This document shows, one piece after another, positions 1-6,352 of a stretch of DNA of 11,378 nucleotides. The stretch covers positions 1-11,378 of the forward strand of contig CABUBS010000060.1 in the NCBI GenBank assembly GCA_902489855.1, given 5' to 3'. The notes under the pieces are model-generated. The model was given only the letters and a program-made list of their open reading frames with translations. It was not told the DNA's origin and ran no database searches. A program made the translations under genes and the position numbers. Origin of the DNA: an uncultured Collinsella sp. (GTDB taxonomy: Bacteria > Actinomycetota > Coriobacteriia > Coriobacteriales > Coriobacteriaceae). Position 1 is the first letter of the stretch. Each line of letters begins with the position of its first letter.

Positions 1-11
1 AAGATGCACTA

Positions 12-104
12 GGCCTGGACGAAGTCCGGGCCCGCGCCTTTAGACGCGAGCCCGGGGCCCGTGGGTTATACCCTAAGAGCAAACCACCCTTTTTAAGGGT
101 GGTT
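12..104. other. Chain of hairpins at the left edge
   Basis: Several short perfect or near-perfect hairpins follow one another. Positions 12-20 pair with 24-32 (9 bp with one G-T pair, GAA loop). Positions 27-36 can alternatively pair with 45-54 (one mismatch). Positions 63-66 pair with 70-73, and 82-91 pair with 95-104 (10 bp, TTT loop). None is followed by a convincing T run on either strand. This could be the 3' end of a structured RNA, or terminators of a gene to the left. No reading frame here is convincing, and I cannot name an RNA family. Confidence 0.3.
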
Positions 105-108
105 CTGA

Positions 109-211
109 TTTGGAGCGGAAACTGTGTTCCGGATTCAAGCCTCAGAATGGGATGAACGGATGGCATGTTTGGCGGAAACTACGGCCCAGTTTTTGGCTCC
201 AGAACGGGATG
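109..211. repeat. Degenerate 57-bp direct repeat, two copies
   Basis: Two blocks recur at the same 57-bp offset. CGGAAACT lies at 116-123 and 173-180, preceded both times by TTTGG. CAGAAtGGGATG lies at 143-154 and its variant CAGAAcGGGATG at 200-211. The sequence between the blocks has diverged. The pair sits upstream of the inverted repeat and of the first ATPase. No open frame spanning it looks like a protein. It may be a non-coding dispersed repeat of this lineage or part of the ATPase control region. Confidence 0.5.
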
Positions 212-266
212 CATTTTCCGGAACGGTCCACGTGCGGTGGTGTACCGCCCCTTTCGTGTGCGCCGC

Positions 267-311
267 TTGTCGAATTACGTTATAGCTAGCTATATTATAG
301 GAAGGTATAAT
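267..311 (+). promoter_or_regulatory. Candidate promoter of the DUF234 ATPase
   Basis: TTGTCG at 267-272 is followed after 18 nt by TATATT (291-296). A perfect TATAAT also lies at 306-311, but no good -35 box stands in front of it. Both -10 candidates lie inside the arms of the 22-bp inverted repeat, so a protein bound to the palindrome would cover the promoter. The assignment is inferred from base patterns only. Confidence 0.4.
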
Positions 312-327
312 ATAGCTAGCTATAACG
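278..327. repeat. Perfect 22-bp inverted repeat with nested palindromes
   Basis: The arms at 278-299 and 306-327 are exact reverse complements, separated by six bases (GGAAGG). Each arm carries the 14-bp self-complementary word TATAGCTAGCTATA (281-294 and 311-324), with centres 30 bp apart. The element ends 18 nt before the start codon at 346 and just before the ribosome binding site AAGGAAGG (330-337). It could act as a double operator, as an mRNA hairpin in the leader, or as a cruciform target for the ATPase it precedes. Confidence 0.85.
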
Positions 328-345
328 CAAAGGAAGGATGGCCCT

Positions 346-1737
346 ATGTTTATCGGAAGAACAGTGGAAATGTCCGAGCTCAATCGACTGTATGGCACGG
401 GCTCCTTTGAGATGCCTGTGATTTACGGCCGCCGTCGCGTGGGCAAAACGCGTCTTATCACAGAGTTTATCCAAGGCAAGAAGGCTATTTACTTTCAAGC
501 TCGTCGTACCAATGCAGAGGCAAACCTGCATGGCTTTAGCCAGGCGATACTTGCGGGCTCCGTTGGTGTTGCTGGCGTGTCGTTTCGTAGTTTTGACGAG
601 GCGTTCGATGCGTTGGCTACCATGGCTCGCACGGAACGTTTGATTGTCGTGATCGACGAGTATCCTTATCTCGCCCAATCGAATCCCGAGATCAGCTCGT
701 TGCTGCAAGACAAGATCGATCACTTGTACAAAGAGACCAAGCTTATGCTTATCCTGTGCGGGTCGTCGCTTTCGTTTATGGAAGAGCAGGTGTTGGGCTA
801 CGAGAGTCCGCTATACGGTAGGCGTACGGCCCAGTTTAAGATCATGCCGCTCGATTTTATGACGACCCTCGGCCTGTGGCAGAGCATGGGTCGCGAAGAC
901 GCTGCAGTTTGCTATGGCATGACGGGTGGCATTCCTGCATATATCGAGAAAGTCGATCCTGCCGCACCGCTCAAGGACAACATCAAACGTCTTTTTCTTA
1001 CTCCTACGGGCTATCTCTTTGAGGAGCCGAGTAACCTGCTATTGCAGGAGTGCCGCAATCCCGAGCAATATGATGCGATCGTGCAAGCAATTGCTCAGGG
1101 GCGCTCGAAGATCTCGGAGATTGCGAGCTCTACGGGAATCCCTGCGAGCAACGTAAAGAGCTATGTGGATAAGCTGGCGTCGCTTGGGATTGTCGAGCGC
1201 GAGCTGCCCCTAAACGAGACGAGTAATAAGCGAGCCGTGTATCTGCTGAGCGATCAGATGTTTAGGTTCTGGTACAAGTTTGTTCCGCAGAACATCGGGC
1301 TGATTCAAAACGATATGGCCGAGATGGCGTATAAGCGCATTGAGCCACACGTATCGGATTACATGGGTACGGTCTTTGAGCTTATATGCAGACAATACGT
1401 GTACGAACTCGCGCGCGCGGGCCAGCTCGATGTGGTTCCGGCGAGCGTCGGGCGCTGGTGGGGGACGGATAATCGCACGCATACGCAGGAAGAAATCGAC
1501 TTGATTGTTGACGATGGCGAGAGCACTGCTCTGTTTGCGGAGTGCAAATGGCGCAATGAACCGGTGGGCGAAGACGTGCTGCAAAAGCTCGTGCATCGAA
1601 GCGAGCTCTTTAGGCGGCAGCACAAAAGCTATGCGATCTTCTCGAAGCGAGGCTTTACGCAAGGATGTCAGGAAGCTGCGGCGAGCAGGGGAGATGCCAA
1701 GCTGATTTCGTTTGCCGAGATGTGCGAGCGGAGATAA
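346..1737 (+). CDS. P-loop ATPase of the archaeal-ATPase/DUF234 type
   Basis: This 463-residue protein starts with the MFIGR sequence typical of the family. It has a Walker A motif GRRRVGKT (residues 28-35), a Walker B strand ending in D104-E105, and a sensor-like CGSS (138-141). A winged-helix segment lies around residues 245-285. The C-terminal DUF234 part has the PD-(D/E)XK-like pattern E383-I-D385 ... E399-C-K401. ATP binding and a nuclease-like fold follow from these motifs. The biological role of the family is not established; defence, mobile-element and housekeeping roles have all been considered. The start at 346 is set by AAGGAAGG eight bases upstream; the nearer ATG at 338 is out of frame. 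Codon use is less C/G-biased than in the ygeXYW genes, which fits an accessory gene. It stands alone, with repeats before and after it. Confidence 0.88.
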   Translation: MFIGRTVEMSELNRLYGTGSFEMPVIYGRRRVGKTRLITEFIQGKKAIYFQARRTNAEANLHGFSQAILAGSVGVAGVSFRSFDEAFDALATMARTERLIVVIDEYPYLAQSNPEISSLLQDKIDHLYKETKLMLILCGSSLSFMEEQVLGYESPLYGRRTAQFKIMPLDFMTTLGLWQSMGREDAAVCYGMTGGIPAYIEKVDPAAPLKDNIKRLFLTPTGYLFEEPSNLLLQECRNPEQYDAIVQAIAQGRSKISEIASSTGIPASNVKSYVDKLASLGIVERELPLNETSNKRAVYLLSDQMFRFWYKFVPQNIGLIQNDMAEMAYKRIEPHVSDYMGTVFELICRQYVYELARAGQLDVVPASVGRWWGTDNRTHTQEEIDLIVDDGESTALFAECKWRNEPVGEDVLQKLVHRSELFRRQHKSYAIFSKRGFTQGCQEAAASRGDAKLISFAEMCERR

Positions 1738-1785
1738 CCAAGCACGCTCTGATGTGATGCTCGGAATGGGTCGCGCTAAGGATGC

Positions 1786-1894
1786 CAAGCGTAAAACCTT
1801 CAATGAAAATGGCGTAAAAACTACATCTGTCATGGCGTAAAAACTACATTGAAAGTAGCGTAAAATCAGCATTGAGAATGGCGTAATTTCGCAT
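1786..1894. repeat. Five direct repeats at exactly 23-bp spacing
   Basis: The core GCGTAA occurs at 1789, 1812, 1835, 1858 and 1881, always 23 bp apart. Copies two and three (1809-1826 and 1832-1849) share the identical 18-bp word ATGGCGTAAAAACTACAT. The first, fourth and fifth copies are diverged but keep the core and most of the rest. The array fills the gap between the two ATPase genes and ends 28 bp before the second start codon. The constant phase of a little over two helical turns suggests binding sites for an oligomeric protein (iteron- or operator-like). That function is inferred. Confidence 0.85.
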
Positions 1895-1922
1895 ATCGCG
1901 TGATAGAGAGGGACGGCCGTCT

Positions 1923-3218
1923 ATGGATGCACCAAAGAGATTGACCCAAAAGGGATATAGGCCCCGGCTCATAGAGGAGCGCCTCGACACCCTTATGCGG
2001 GCGTTTGGCTGTGTGGAGATCAACGGCCCCAAATGGTGCGGCAAGACCTGGACGGCGCTCTCTCGCTCGGCGAGCGTCTCCAGGCTCGATGAGCCTGCGC
2101 AGCGTGCGGCGGCAGAGGTCGACCCAAGCCTGGCGCTCATCGGCGATGCGCCACACCTGGTCGATGAATGGCAGGAGGTGCCCGAGGTTTGGGATGCCGC
2201 CCGGCGTTTCGTGGACGCGAGCGGCAACGAACGGGGGACACTTTTGCTCACGGGCTCGACCGCGCTCAAAAGCGAGGAGCGCAGCCATGTTCGTCATTCC
2301 GGCACGGGTAGGATCGCCCGTCTGTCAATGCGCCCCATGGCCCTGTGTGAGTCGGGCGACGGCGAGCCGCTCGTGTCACTGGCAAGCCTCTTTAAGGGCG
2401 AGGGTTTTGCCCCTCAGCGTCGCGAGAGCACGGTGGATGACGTCGCCCGCTGGTGCTGCAGGGGCGGTTGGCCTGCAAACCTTGGGCTTTCGGATGAGCT
2501 TGCGCGAGAGACGGCAAGCCAGTACGTGCGCTCGGTGCTCGACGTCAACGTGCTGGACGAGGGTATGTCGCCCGAGCTTGCACACGACCTTTTGCGAGCT
2601 CTTGCCATGAACGAGAGCCAAGCTGTCACGTACAAGACGCTCATAAAGGACGCCTCATACGGTGAGGCGGGCCCCGACGAGAGGACCATCGCTGCGTACC
2701 TGGACCTCTTCAACAGGCTCAAGCTGACCGAGGACCTGTGCGGATGGGAGCCGCCCATGCGCTCGAAGGCCCGCGTTCGTGTGCGCCCCAAGCGCTACTT
2801 CTGTGACCCGTCGCTTGCGGCGGCGTTACTGGGGGCTACCCCTGAGCGGCTGCTTGGCGACATGCAGACGCTGGGGATGCTCTTTGAGAACCTTGTCCTG
2901 CGCGACGTGCGCGTGTTCCTTTCCACCTACGGCGGCGTCGACAACAGCGTCCATTATTTCCGAGATGAGAAAGGCCTTGAGGTCGATTTGATCGTTGAGC
3001 ACGACGGGCGCTGGGGAGCCATCGAGGTCAAGCTGAGCGAGACGAAGGCAGACGACGGAGCGAGAAACCTCAAGGCGCTGGAGAAGAAAGTGCTCTCCAA
3101 CCCTGCCGCACAGAATGCTGCGCCGGCTTTTTTGGCGGTCGTGGTTGGAAAGGGGAGCATCGCCTACACACGCGACGACGGCGTGGCGGTGATCCCCATG
3201 GCTGCACTTGGGGCGTAG
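1923..3218 (+). CDS. P-loop ATPase with DUF4143 C-terminal domain
   Basis: This 431-residue protein has a Walker A motif GPKWCGKT (residues 35-42), a Walker B motif LVDEWQ (79-84) with D81-E82, and a sensor-1-like TGST (109-112). This is the AAA_14 plus DUF4143 arrangement. The C-terminal part shows E353-V-D355 ... E368-V-K370, a PD-(D/E)XK-like set of residues, so a nuclease fold is likely although activity is unproven. The family is very common in actinobacteria and anaerobes, often in many copies per genome, and its role is unknown. The start at 1923 follows a purine-rich AGAGAGGGA (1905-1913). The five-copy 23-bp array lies directly upstream and probably contains or overlaps the promoter. 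It is only distantly related to the first ATPase, so the pair is not a recent tandem duplication. Confidence 0.9.
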   Translation: MDAPKRLTQKGYRPRLIEERLDTLMRAFGCVEINGPKWCGKTWTALSRSASVSRLDEPAQRAAAEVDPSLALIGDAPHLVDEWQEVPEVWDAARRFVDASGNERGTLLLTGSTALKSEERSHVRHSGTGRIARLSMRPMALCESGDGEPLVSLASLFKGEGFAPQRRESTVDDVARWCCRGGWPANLGLSDELARETASQYVRSVLDVNVLDEGMSPELAHDLLRALAMNESQAVTYKTLIKDASYGEAGPDERTIAAYLDLFNRLKLTEDLCGWEPPMRSKARVRVRPKRYFCDPSLAAALLGATPERLLGDMQTLGMLFENLVLRDVRVFLSTYGGVDNSVHYFRDEKGLEVDLIVEHDGRWGAIEVKLSETKADDGARNLKALEKKVLSNPAAQNAAPAFLAVVVGKGSIAYTRDDGVAVIPMAALGA

Positions 3219-3280
3219 TGGTTTTGCGGGGCGTCGTACTTCCATTACCGAAAATCCATTTGGTAAACCCGATGCTCACA

Positions 3281-3333
3281 GATAGAATAAAGTTAACGGC
3301 AGCCCAAGTAGAGTGGAGCTGGGCAGCGCCGTT
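3281..3333 (-). terminator. Rho-independent-type terminator, minus strand
   Basis: On the minus strand AACGGC and GCCCA pair with TGGGC and GCCGTT (3328-3333 with 3295-3300, and 3320-3324 with 3302-3306, with a small internal bulge). The stem is followed by the T-rich AACTTTATTCTATC (3294 down to 3281). The plus strand has no T run after the stem, so the signal serves a minus-strand transcript, which supports a small gene at 3357-3491. It could also block transcription arriving from the right. Confidence 0.55.
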
Positions 3334-3356
3334 GCTTAGGTCGAGGGGTCAATGCC

Positions 3357-3491
3357 TTAATGGCAGTGCGTGTTATGCTTCGAACGCTGCTTGAGTGCCT
3401 CAGAAAGCCCGACAAACGCTATGAAGGGCGAGACCAAAGCAATTAAGAGCTCTACGAGCTCTGATGGGCCCGGGATGACCGCTGATTCAAG
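3357..3491 (-). other. Possible small membrane-peptide gene or remnant
   Basis: An open frame of 44 codons runs from just after a TGA (3492-3494) to a TAA at 3357-3359. Its translation looks protein-like: an acidic start, the hydrophobic run ELLIALVSPFIAFVGL, then a basic tail (KQRSKH). No ATG or GTG is available. The only standard start is a TTG near the middle, which would give 24 residues and has no clear ribosome binding site. A minus-strand terminator lies 24 bases downstream. Short hydrophobic peptides with charged tails occur among type I toxins such as the Fst/Ldr family, but I see no firm match. It may be a decayed gene, a gene with an unusual start, or chance. Confidence 0.3.
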
Positions 3492-3501
3492 TCACCGGGC
3501 C
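3467..3501. other. Hairpin GGCCCGG/CCGGGCC
   Basis: Positions 3467-3473 pair with 3495-3501 (7 bp), with an inner TGAC/GTCA pair (3476-3479 with 3491-3494) after a two-base bulge. On the plus strand it is followed by the moderately T-rich TAAATCTATTT, so it may be a weak terminator. On the minus strand it overlaps the beginning of the small open frame. Confidence 0.35.
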
Positions 3502-3676
3502 TAAATCTATTTCACATGCATTTGAATAGAGCGGACGGCGCTCTTGGGGTCGCCTGTATGACGCGTGCCCGGCGCATGGCATTGCGCCCTGCTTTTGTGT
3601 CCGCACGGGCGCTTATCCTTACGGCAATCTAGCCGTCTATGTACCGAGTGGCAGTTGACGGAGAAAGGCCCTGACC

Positions 3677-4411
3677 GTGCCAGACAAAAAGACGTCGGGT
3701 ATCTTGGCTATCGATACGACGAATTTTGCGCGCCAGATTGTGCTCGACTTTGAGTTTGCGCCGGTGCCAAAGCAGCGCCAGCGCCGTGGACTGCGCAACG
3801 AGATTATCGAGGTCGGCGCCGTCAAGCTCGATAACCGCGGCAACGTGATGGGCGAGTTCTCGCAGTTTGTGCAGACGGAATATGCCGAAGGCGTTGCGTA
3901 TCCCGTCCGCGAGCTCACGGGAATATTGGCCGTGGATACCGCGATGGCCGATCCGCTCTACATGGTGATCAAAAGGCTCAGCGAGTGGATTGGTCGCTAC
4001 TCCGCTCAAGTGGTCTGTTGGAGCGGGGCGGACCGCCGACAGCTTTTGACCGAGTGCGGGGCGAAACGCATCGACCTTGCTGGCTTTCCCGTGGACTGGG
4101 CCGACCTGCAGGCGTTTTACACCTCGATTATGGACGTGGGCAGCCATGGATGTGTCTCGTTGGACGACGCGGCAACGTGGTTTGGCGTCGATTTTGATGA
4201 GTCGACCGGTCACGCTCACAGCGCCCTCGCCGACGCACGCGTGACCGCCAGGTTGCTCAAGCAGGTGATAGATGGGAGCTATCACGTGAGCCCGCGCGCC
4301 CAGGTGATCCGCCAGCGATGGGGGATGGGCGAGCGAACGCAGACGCGTCTCTCCAGTAAGTGCCCCGAGCTGAGCGATCTGCTGCTGAAGCTGAAGGCGG
4401 AGGGGAGGTAG
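3677..4411 (+). CDS. DEDDh-family 3'-5' exonuclease
   Basis: This 244-residue protein has a GTG start, supported by GGAGAAAGG (3660-3668) eight bases upstream. It carries the exonuclease motifs in order: ExoI with D24 and E26 (LDFEF), followed by the EIIEVGAVK strand (42-50) typical of the fold; ExoII with D119 in WSGADRR; and ExoIII with H181 and D186 (HSALADAR), the H-x4-D spacing of DEDDh enzymes. Such proteins remove nucleotides from 3' ends of DNA or RNA using two metal ions. The family includes the epsilon proofreading subunit, oligoribonuclease, RNase T and many stand-alone enzymes. There is no polymerase or BRCT domain here, so the substrate cannot be assigned. The last 50 or so residues are a basic extension. 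The gene appears monocistronic. Confidence 0.85.
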   Translation: MPDKKTSGILAIDTTNFARQIVLDFEFAPVPKQRQRRGLRNEIIEVGAVKLDNRGNVMGEFSQFVQTEYAEGVAYPVRELTGILAVDTAMADPLYMVIKRLSEWIGRYSAQVVCWSGADRRQLLTECGAKRIDLAGFPVDWADLQAFYTSIMDVGSHGCVSLDDAATWFGVDFDESTGHAHSALADARVTARLLKQVIDGSYHVSPRAQVIRQRWGMGERTQTRLSSKCPELSDLLLKLKAEGR

Positions 4412-4514
4412 GTTTTGAGAACGCCATTCGGTTTAGTGGGACGTGCGAGTGCGGTTTCGCCCTACTGTTTGAACCAAAGCATCAGACGGTATGACGATTT
4501 GCCCTGCCTGCCGT

Positions 4515-4937
4515 CTATACCCCCGCAACCCTGCGCGCTGCGCTCAGCAGCTCGTACTCCCTCTGGCTCCACTGGTGTAGCTTCGTCGCGCGTACGGCAT
4601 CTCGGCACAGGTCCAAAAACACCTCGGTCCCCACGCAGAAACACTTGCGAACATAGGCACCGGATCCGTCCGCGACACACTCGCCGTCGGCAAACAACTT
4701 CCAGCTAGACGGCTCGCGCGAATCGTTTCCGGACAGCTTGATCTGCAGTACGTGCGGGCTGTCAGCGGCGCAGAGCTCTTCCTCGAGCTTCTGTACTGTA
4801 AAGCGCATCTGGTGGGAGAGACTGCTCTTGACCATGGCCGAGGCGTAGCCATTTGGCTTATCAAGAAGATGCATACGATTTGGTTTGACGACCAGGTTGT
4901 GGAAGTTGCGCTCGCTGCGCACGGAGAAATTGTCCAT
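4515..4937 (-). CDS. Conserved-looking hypothetical protein, 140 residues
   Basis: I do not recognise this family. The start is placed at 4937 because the minus strand has AAAGGAG (4943-4949) five bases before this ATG. An in-frame upstream ATG at 5057 would add 40 residues of low-complexity character and lacks such a site. The protein is soluble, mixed alpha/beta in appearance and without a signal peptide or membrane segment. It has three cysteines close together (KCFCVGTEVFLDLC, near residues 98-111) but no clear metal-binding spacing. It is the only gene between the exonuclease and the orphan 33-bp repeat array, which lies 218 bp upstream of this start. Confidence 0.65.
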   Translation of the reverse strand: MDNFSVRSERNFHNLVVKPNRMHLLDKPNGYASAMVKSSLSHQMRFTVQKLEEELCAADSPHVLQIKLSGNDSREPSSWKLFADGECVADGSGAYVRKCFCVGTEVFLDLCRDAVRATKLHQWSQREYELLSAARRVAGV

Positions 4938-5154
4938 ACGGACTCCTTTCATCGATGTTGGCAGGGCCACCGTGCCTCTTGGCCGGTTGGCGTCGGGATC
5001 GTTGAGCCAACTCTCTACCCCGACTCTGGATAAAACGCGCCCGCTCCTTGCAGGCACGATGGAGTCTATCAGCGCGCGCGGACAGAAATCAAACGCCGTC
5101 TGCGAAATGACGCGCAGGCGGCGCTTGATTGCGTGGCAATTATTCGGCCTTAAG

Positions 5155-5238
5155 CCGGAAAAGTGTCGAAATCAGCCGTATAAAAGTACGGAAAAGTGTC
5201 AAATTCGATGGTCTAATTATCCGGAAAAGTGCAGCTGG
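5155..5238. repeat. Three direct repeats at exactly 33-bp spacing
   Basis: CGGAAAAGTG recurs with copies beginning at 5155, 5188 and 5221, exactly 33 bp apart. The first two share more: CCGGAAAAGTGTCgAAAT against aCGGAAAAGTGTCaAAtT. The third keeps CCGGAAAAGTG and then diverges. On the minus strand the first two copies read TTcGACACTTTTCCG and TTTGACACTTTTCCG, the latter containing the -35-like word TTGACA. The array lies between two minus-strand genes, and no ATPase gene adjoins it. It resembles in design the 23-bp array before the DUF4143 ATPase. It may be the leader left after loss of a similar gene, or an operator for the gene at 4515-4937. Confidence 0.75.
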
Positions 5239-5302
5239 ATGACAAAGCAGCACGCAGAGGTCATTACTAGACGCGGGATCCTGTAGCCGCCTTCAGCCCT
5301 CT

Positions 5303-6229
5303 CTACTCGTCGTCTCCGTCGTTGGGGTCACCCTTGAGGGTGTTGATGTCCAGATGCTCGTTGTCGTTCTCTTGTTGCTGCGTTGCCGATTCGGATGCGG
5401 TGGGACCACGGAACAGCTGGAATCCCTCAAACGCAATGACGCCGAGCAGCGCCACAACAATGACAATAAAGGCAATCTTGACTGCCTGCGGAAACTCCGA
5501 GAAACGCATGGACTTTTCCTCGGCGTAATAATCGGAGAAGCGCCCCTCTGCCGCGCTTTTGGTGTATGCCGGCGCGGACGCGGCCTCCGCTTGAACATCC
5601 GATTCGTAAACGGGTGCAGACGGAGCGGCGAACGGATCGTTAACGTAATCGCTCGACGTTGCGCCATAGTCCACGGCGCTCGTGTTGGCGGCAAAAAGCG
5701 GGTTAACTGGAACGTCGAGTGCCGGCATGCCGGTAGAGGTCTCGTCCAGATCGGCCGCTGCCCACGAGTCGTAGGCAACCTGATGGGCAGTGGGCTCATC
5801 GAGTCTTGTGATCGGAGACTTTCGTGCCGCAGGAACAGGTAGCTGCTGGGCGCTGTACATAACGGTGCTGTCGGTCGATTTGCCCTGCGCCGCCGCGGCA
5901 AGAAACGCCGCCGTCTCGGACGGGTCGCTTGCGGGGCGGGGAGCGGGCATGGTTGCCGGAGCAGGTGCGGGTATCGGTGCAGGCGCAGGTGCCGAAACAG
6001 GCACAGGCGCAGGTGCCTGCGCGGGTTTCGGCGCGAGCGAGGGATTCGGGCTTGACGGGCGAGTCCCGCCGCCCATGAGCTCGTCGGCGGTCCAGGGGCG
6101 ATCGTCCATCACGTCGTCGAGGCTCAACGCAAACAGATCGTCTTCGTCTCCATCGAACATGTGGTGCACGTGTCCACCAATTGCCGGAGTCACTCCGCGA
6201 CCGGTGCACGATGCCTTGCTCAACGCCAT
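5303..6229 (-). CDS. Single-pass membrane protein with Pro/Ala linker
   Basis: This 308-residue protein is counted from the ATG at 6229, which follows AAAGGGTGG on the minus strand. An earlier in-frame ATG at 6325 is less likely. The N-terminal part is acidic (DGDEDD near residues 26-31). A Pro/Ala-rich stretch spans about residues 66-100, followed by a long low-complexity region. One hydrophobic segment lies at about 250-272 (KIAFIVIVVALLGVIAF), with basic residues just before it and a very acidic tail of about 36 residues after it. By the positive-inside rule the long N-terminal part is cytoplasmic and the short tail outside. There is no signal peptide, LPXTG motif or catalytic motif. Function is unknown; the architecture is that of a tethered cytoplasmic scaffold or sensor. 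Confidence 0.75.
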   Translation of the reverse strand: MALSKASCTGRGVTPAIGGHVHHMFDGDEDDLFALSLDDVMDDRPWTADELMGGGTRPSSPNPSLAPKPAQAPAPVPVSAPAPAPIPAPAPATMPAPRPASDPSETAAFLAAAAQGKSTDSTVMYSAQQLPVPAARKSPITRLDEPTAHQVAYDSWAAADLDETSTGMPALDVPVNPLFAANTSAVDYGATSSDYVNDPFAAPSAPVYESDVQAEAASAPAYTKSAAEGRFSDYYAEEKSMRFSEFPQAVKIAFIVIVVALLGVIAFEGFQLFRGPTASESATQQQENDNEHLDINTLKGDPNDGDDE

Positions 6230-6263
6230 TCTGTTCCACCCTTTCGAAATGCTTATCTCATCG

Positions 6264-6297
6264 ATTATATGGAACTTGCCTTGCAGCCGAGTCTCGG
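6264..6297 (-). promoter_or_regulatory. Candidate promoter of the membrane-protein gene
   Basis: A perfect TATAAT lies on the minus strand at 6269-6264, 34 bases upstream of the ATG at 6229. No good TTGACA-like box is found at the usual distance. The palindrome CCGAG-T-CTCGG (6287-6297) overlaps the -35 area and may be a protein-binding site. This is inferred from pattern alone. Confidence 0.4.
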
Positions 6298-6318
6298 ATT
6301 CGTGCATTCCAGAACTCG

Positions 6319-6346
6319 CGCCCAAAAGGGGAGGGGCGACTGGGCG
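6319..6346 (-). terminator. Possible hairpin terminator after the regulator gene
   Basis: CGCCCA (6319-6324) and TGGGCG (6341-6346) form a six-base-pair stem just past the stop codon of the minus-strand regulator gene. The short stem, the 16-base loop and the absence of a T run make it a weak case. Confidence 0.25.
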
Positions 6347-6352
6347 AACTTC

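Larger units (their letters stand above)
3219..3676. other. 458-base stretch without a confident gene
   Basis: The stretch contains a minus-strand terminator-like hairpin (3295-3333), a short minus-strand open frame with a hydrophobic core (3357-3491), a small hairpin at 3446-3462 (AGAGCTC/GAGCTCT) and a larger hairpin at 3467-3501. From about 3502 to 3650 I see no further structure or coding signal. The last bases carry the ribosome binding site of the exonuclease gene, GGAGAAAGG at 3660-3668. Confidence 0.6.

Noticed and set aside
1..60. RNase P RNA fragment, suggested by a GAAGTCCGGGC stretch
   Set aside because: Only a few bases agree with the conserved start of that RNA, and the following sequence does not continue the match.
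278..327. Rho-independent terminator or insertion-sequence end
   Set aside because: The stem is AT-rich with no T run after it, lies just before a gene start, and there is no transposase or matching copy elsewhere in the window.
1786..1894. CRISPR array
   Set aside because: Units are only 23 bp in total with about 5-bp gaps, so there are no spacers, and no cas genes are nearby. The 33-bp array at 5155-5238 fails for similar reasons: three diverging units of under 20 bp.
5940..6040. Tandem DNA repeat in the membrane-protein gene
   Set aside because: The repetition reflects Pro-Ala codons in a low-complexity linker, without a constant repeat unit.
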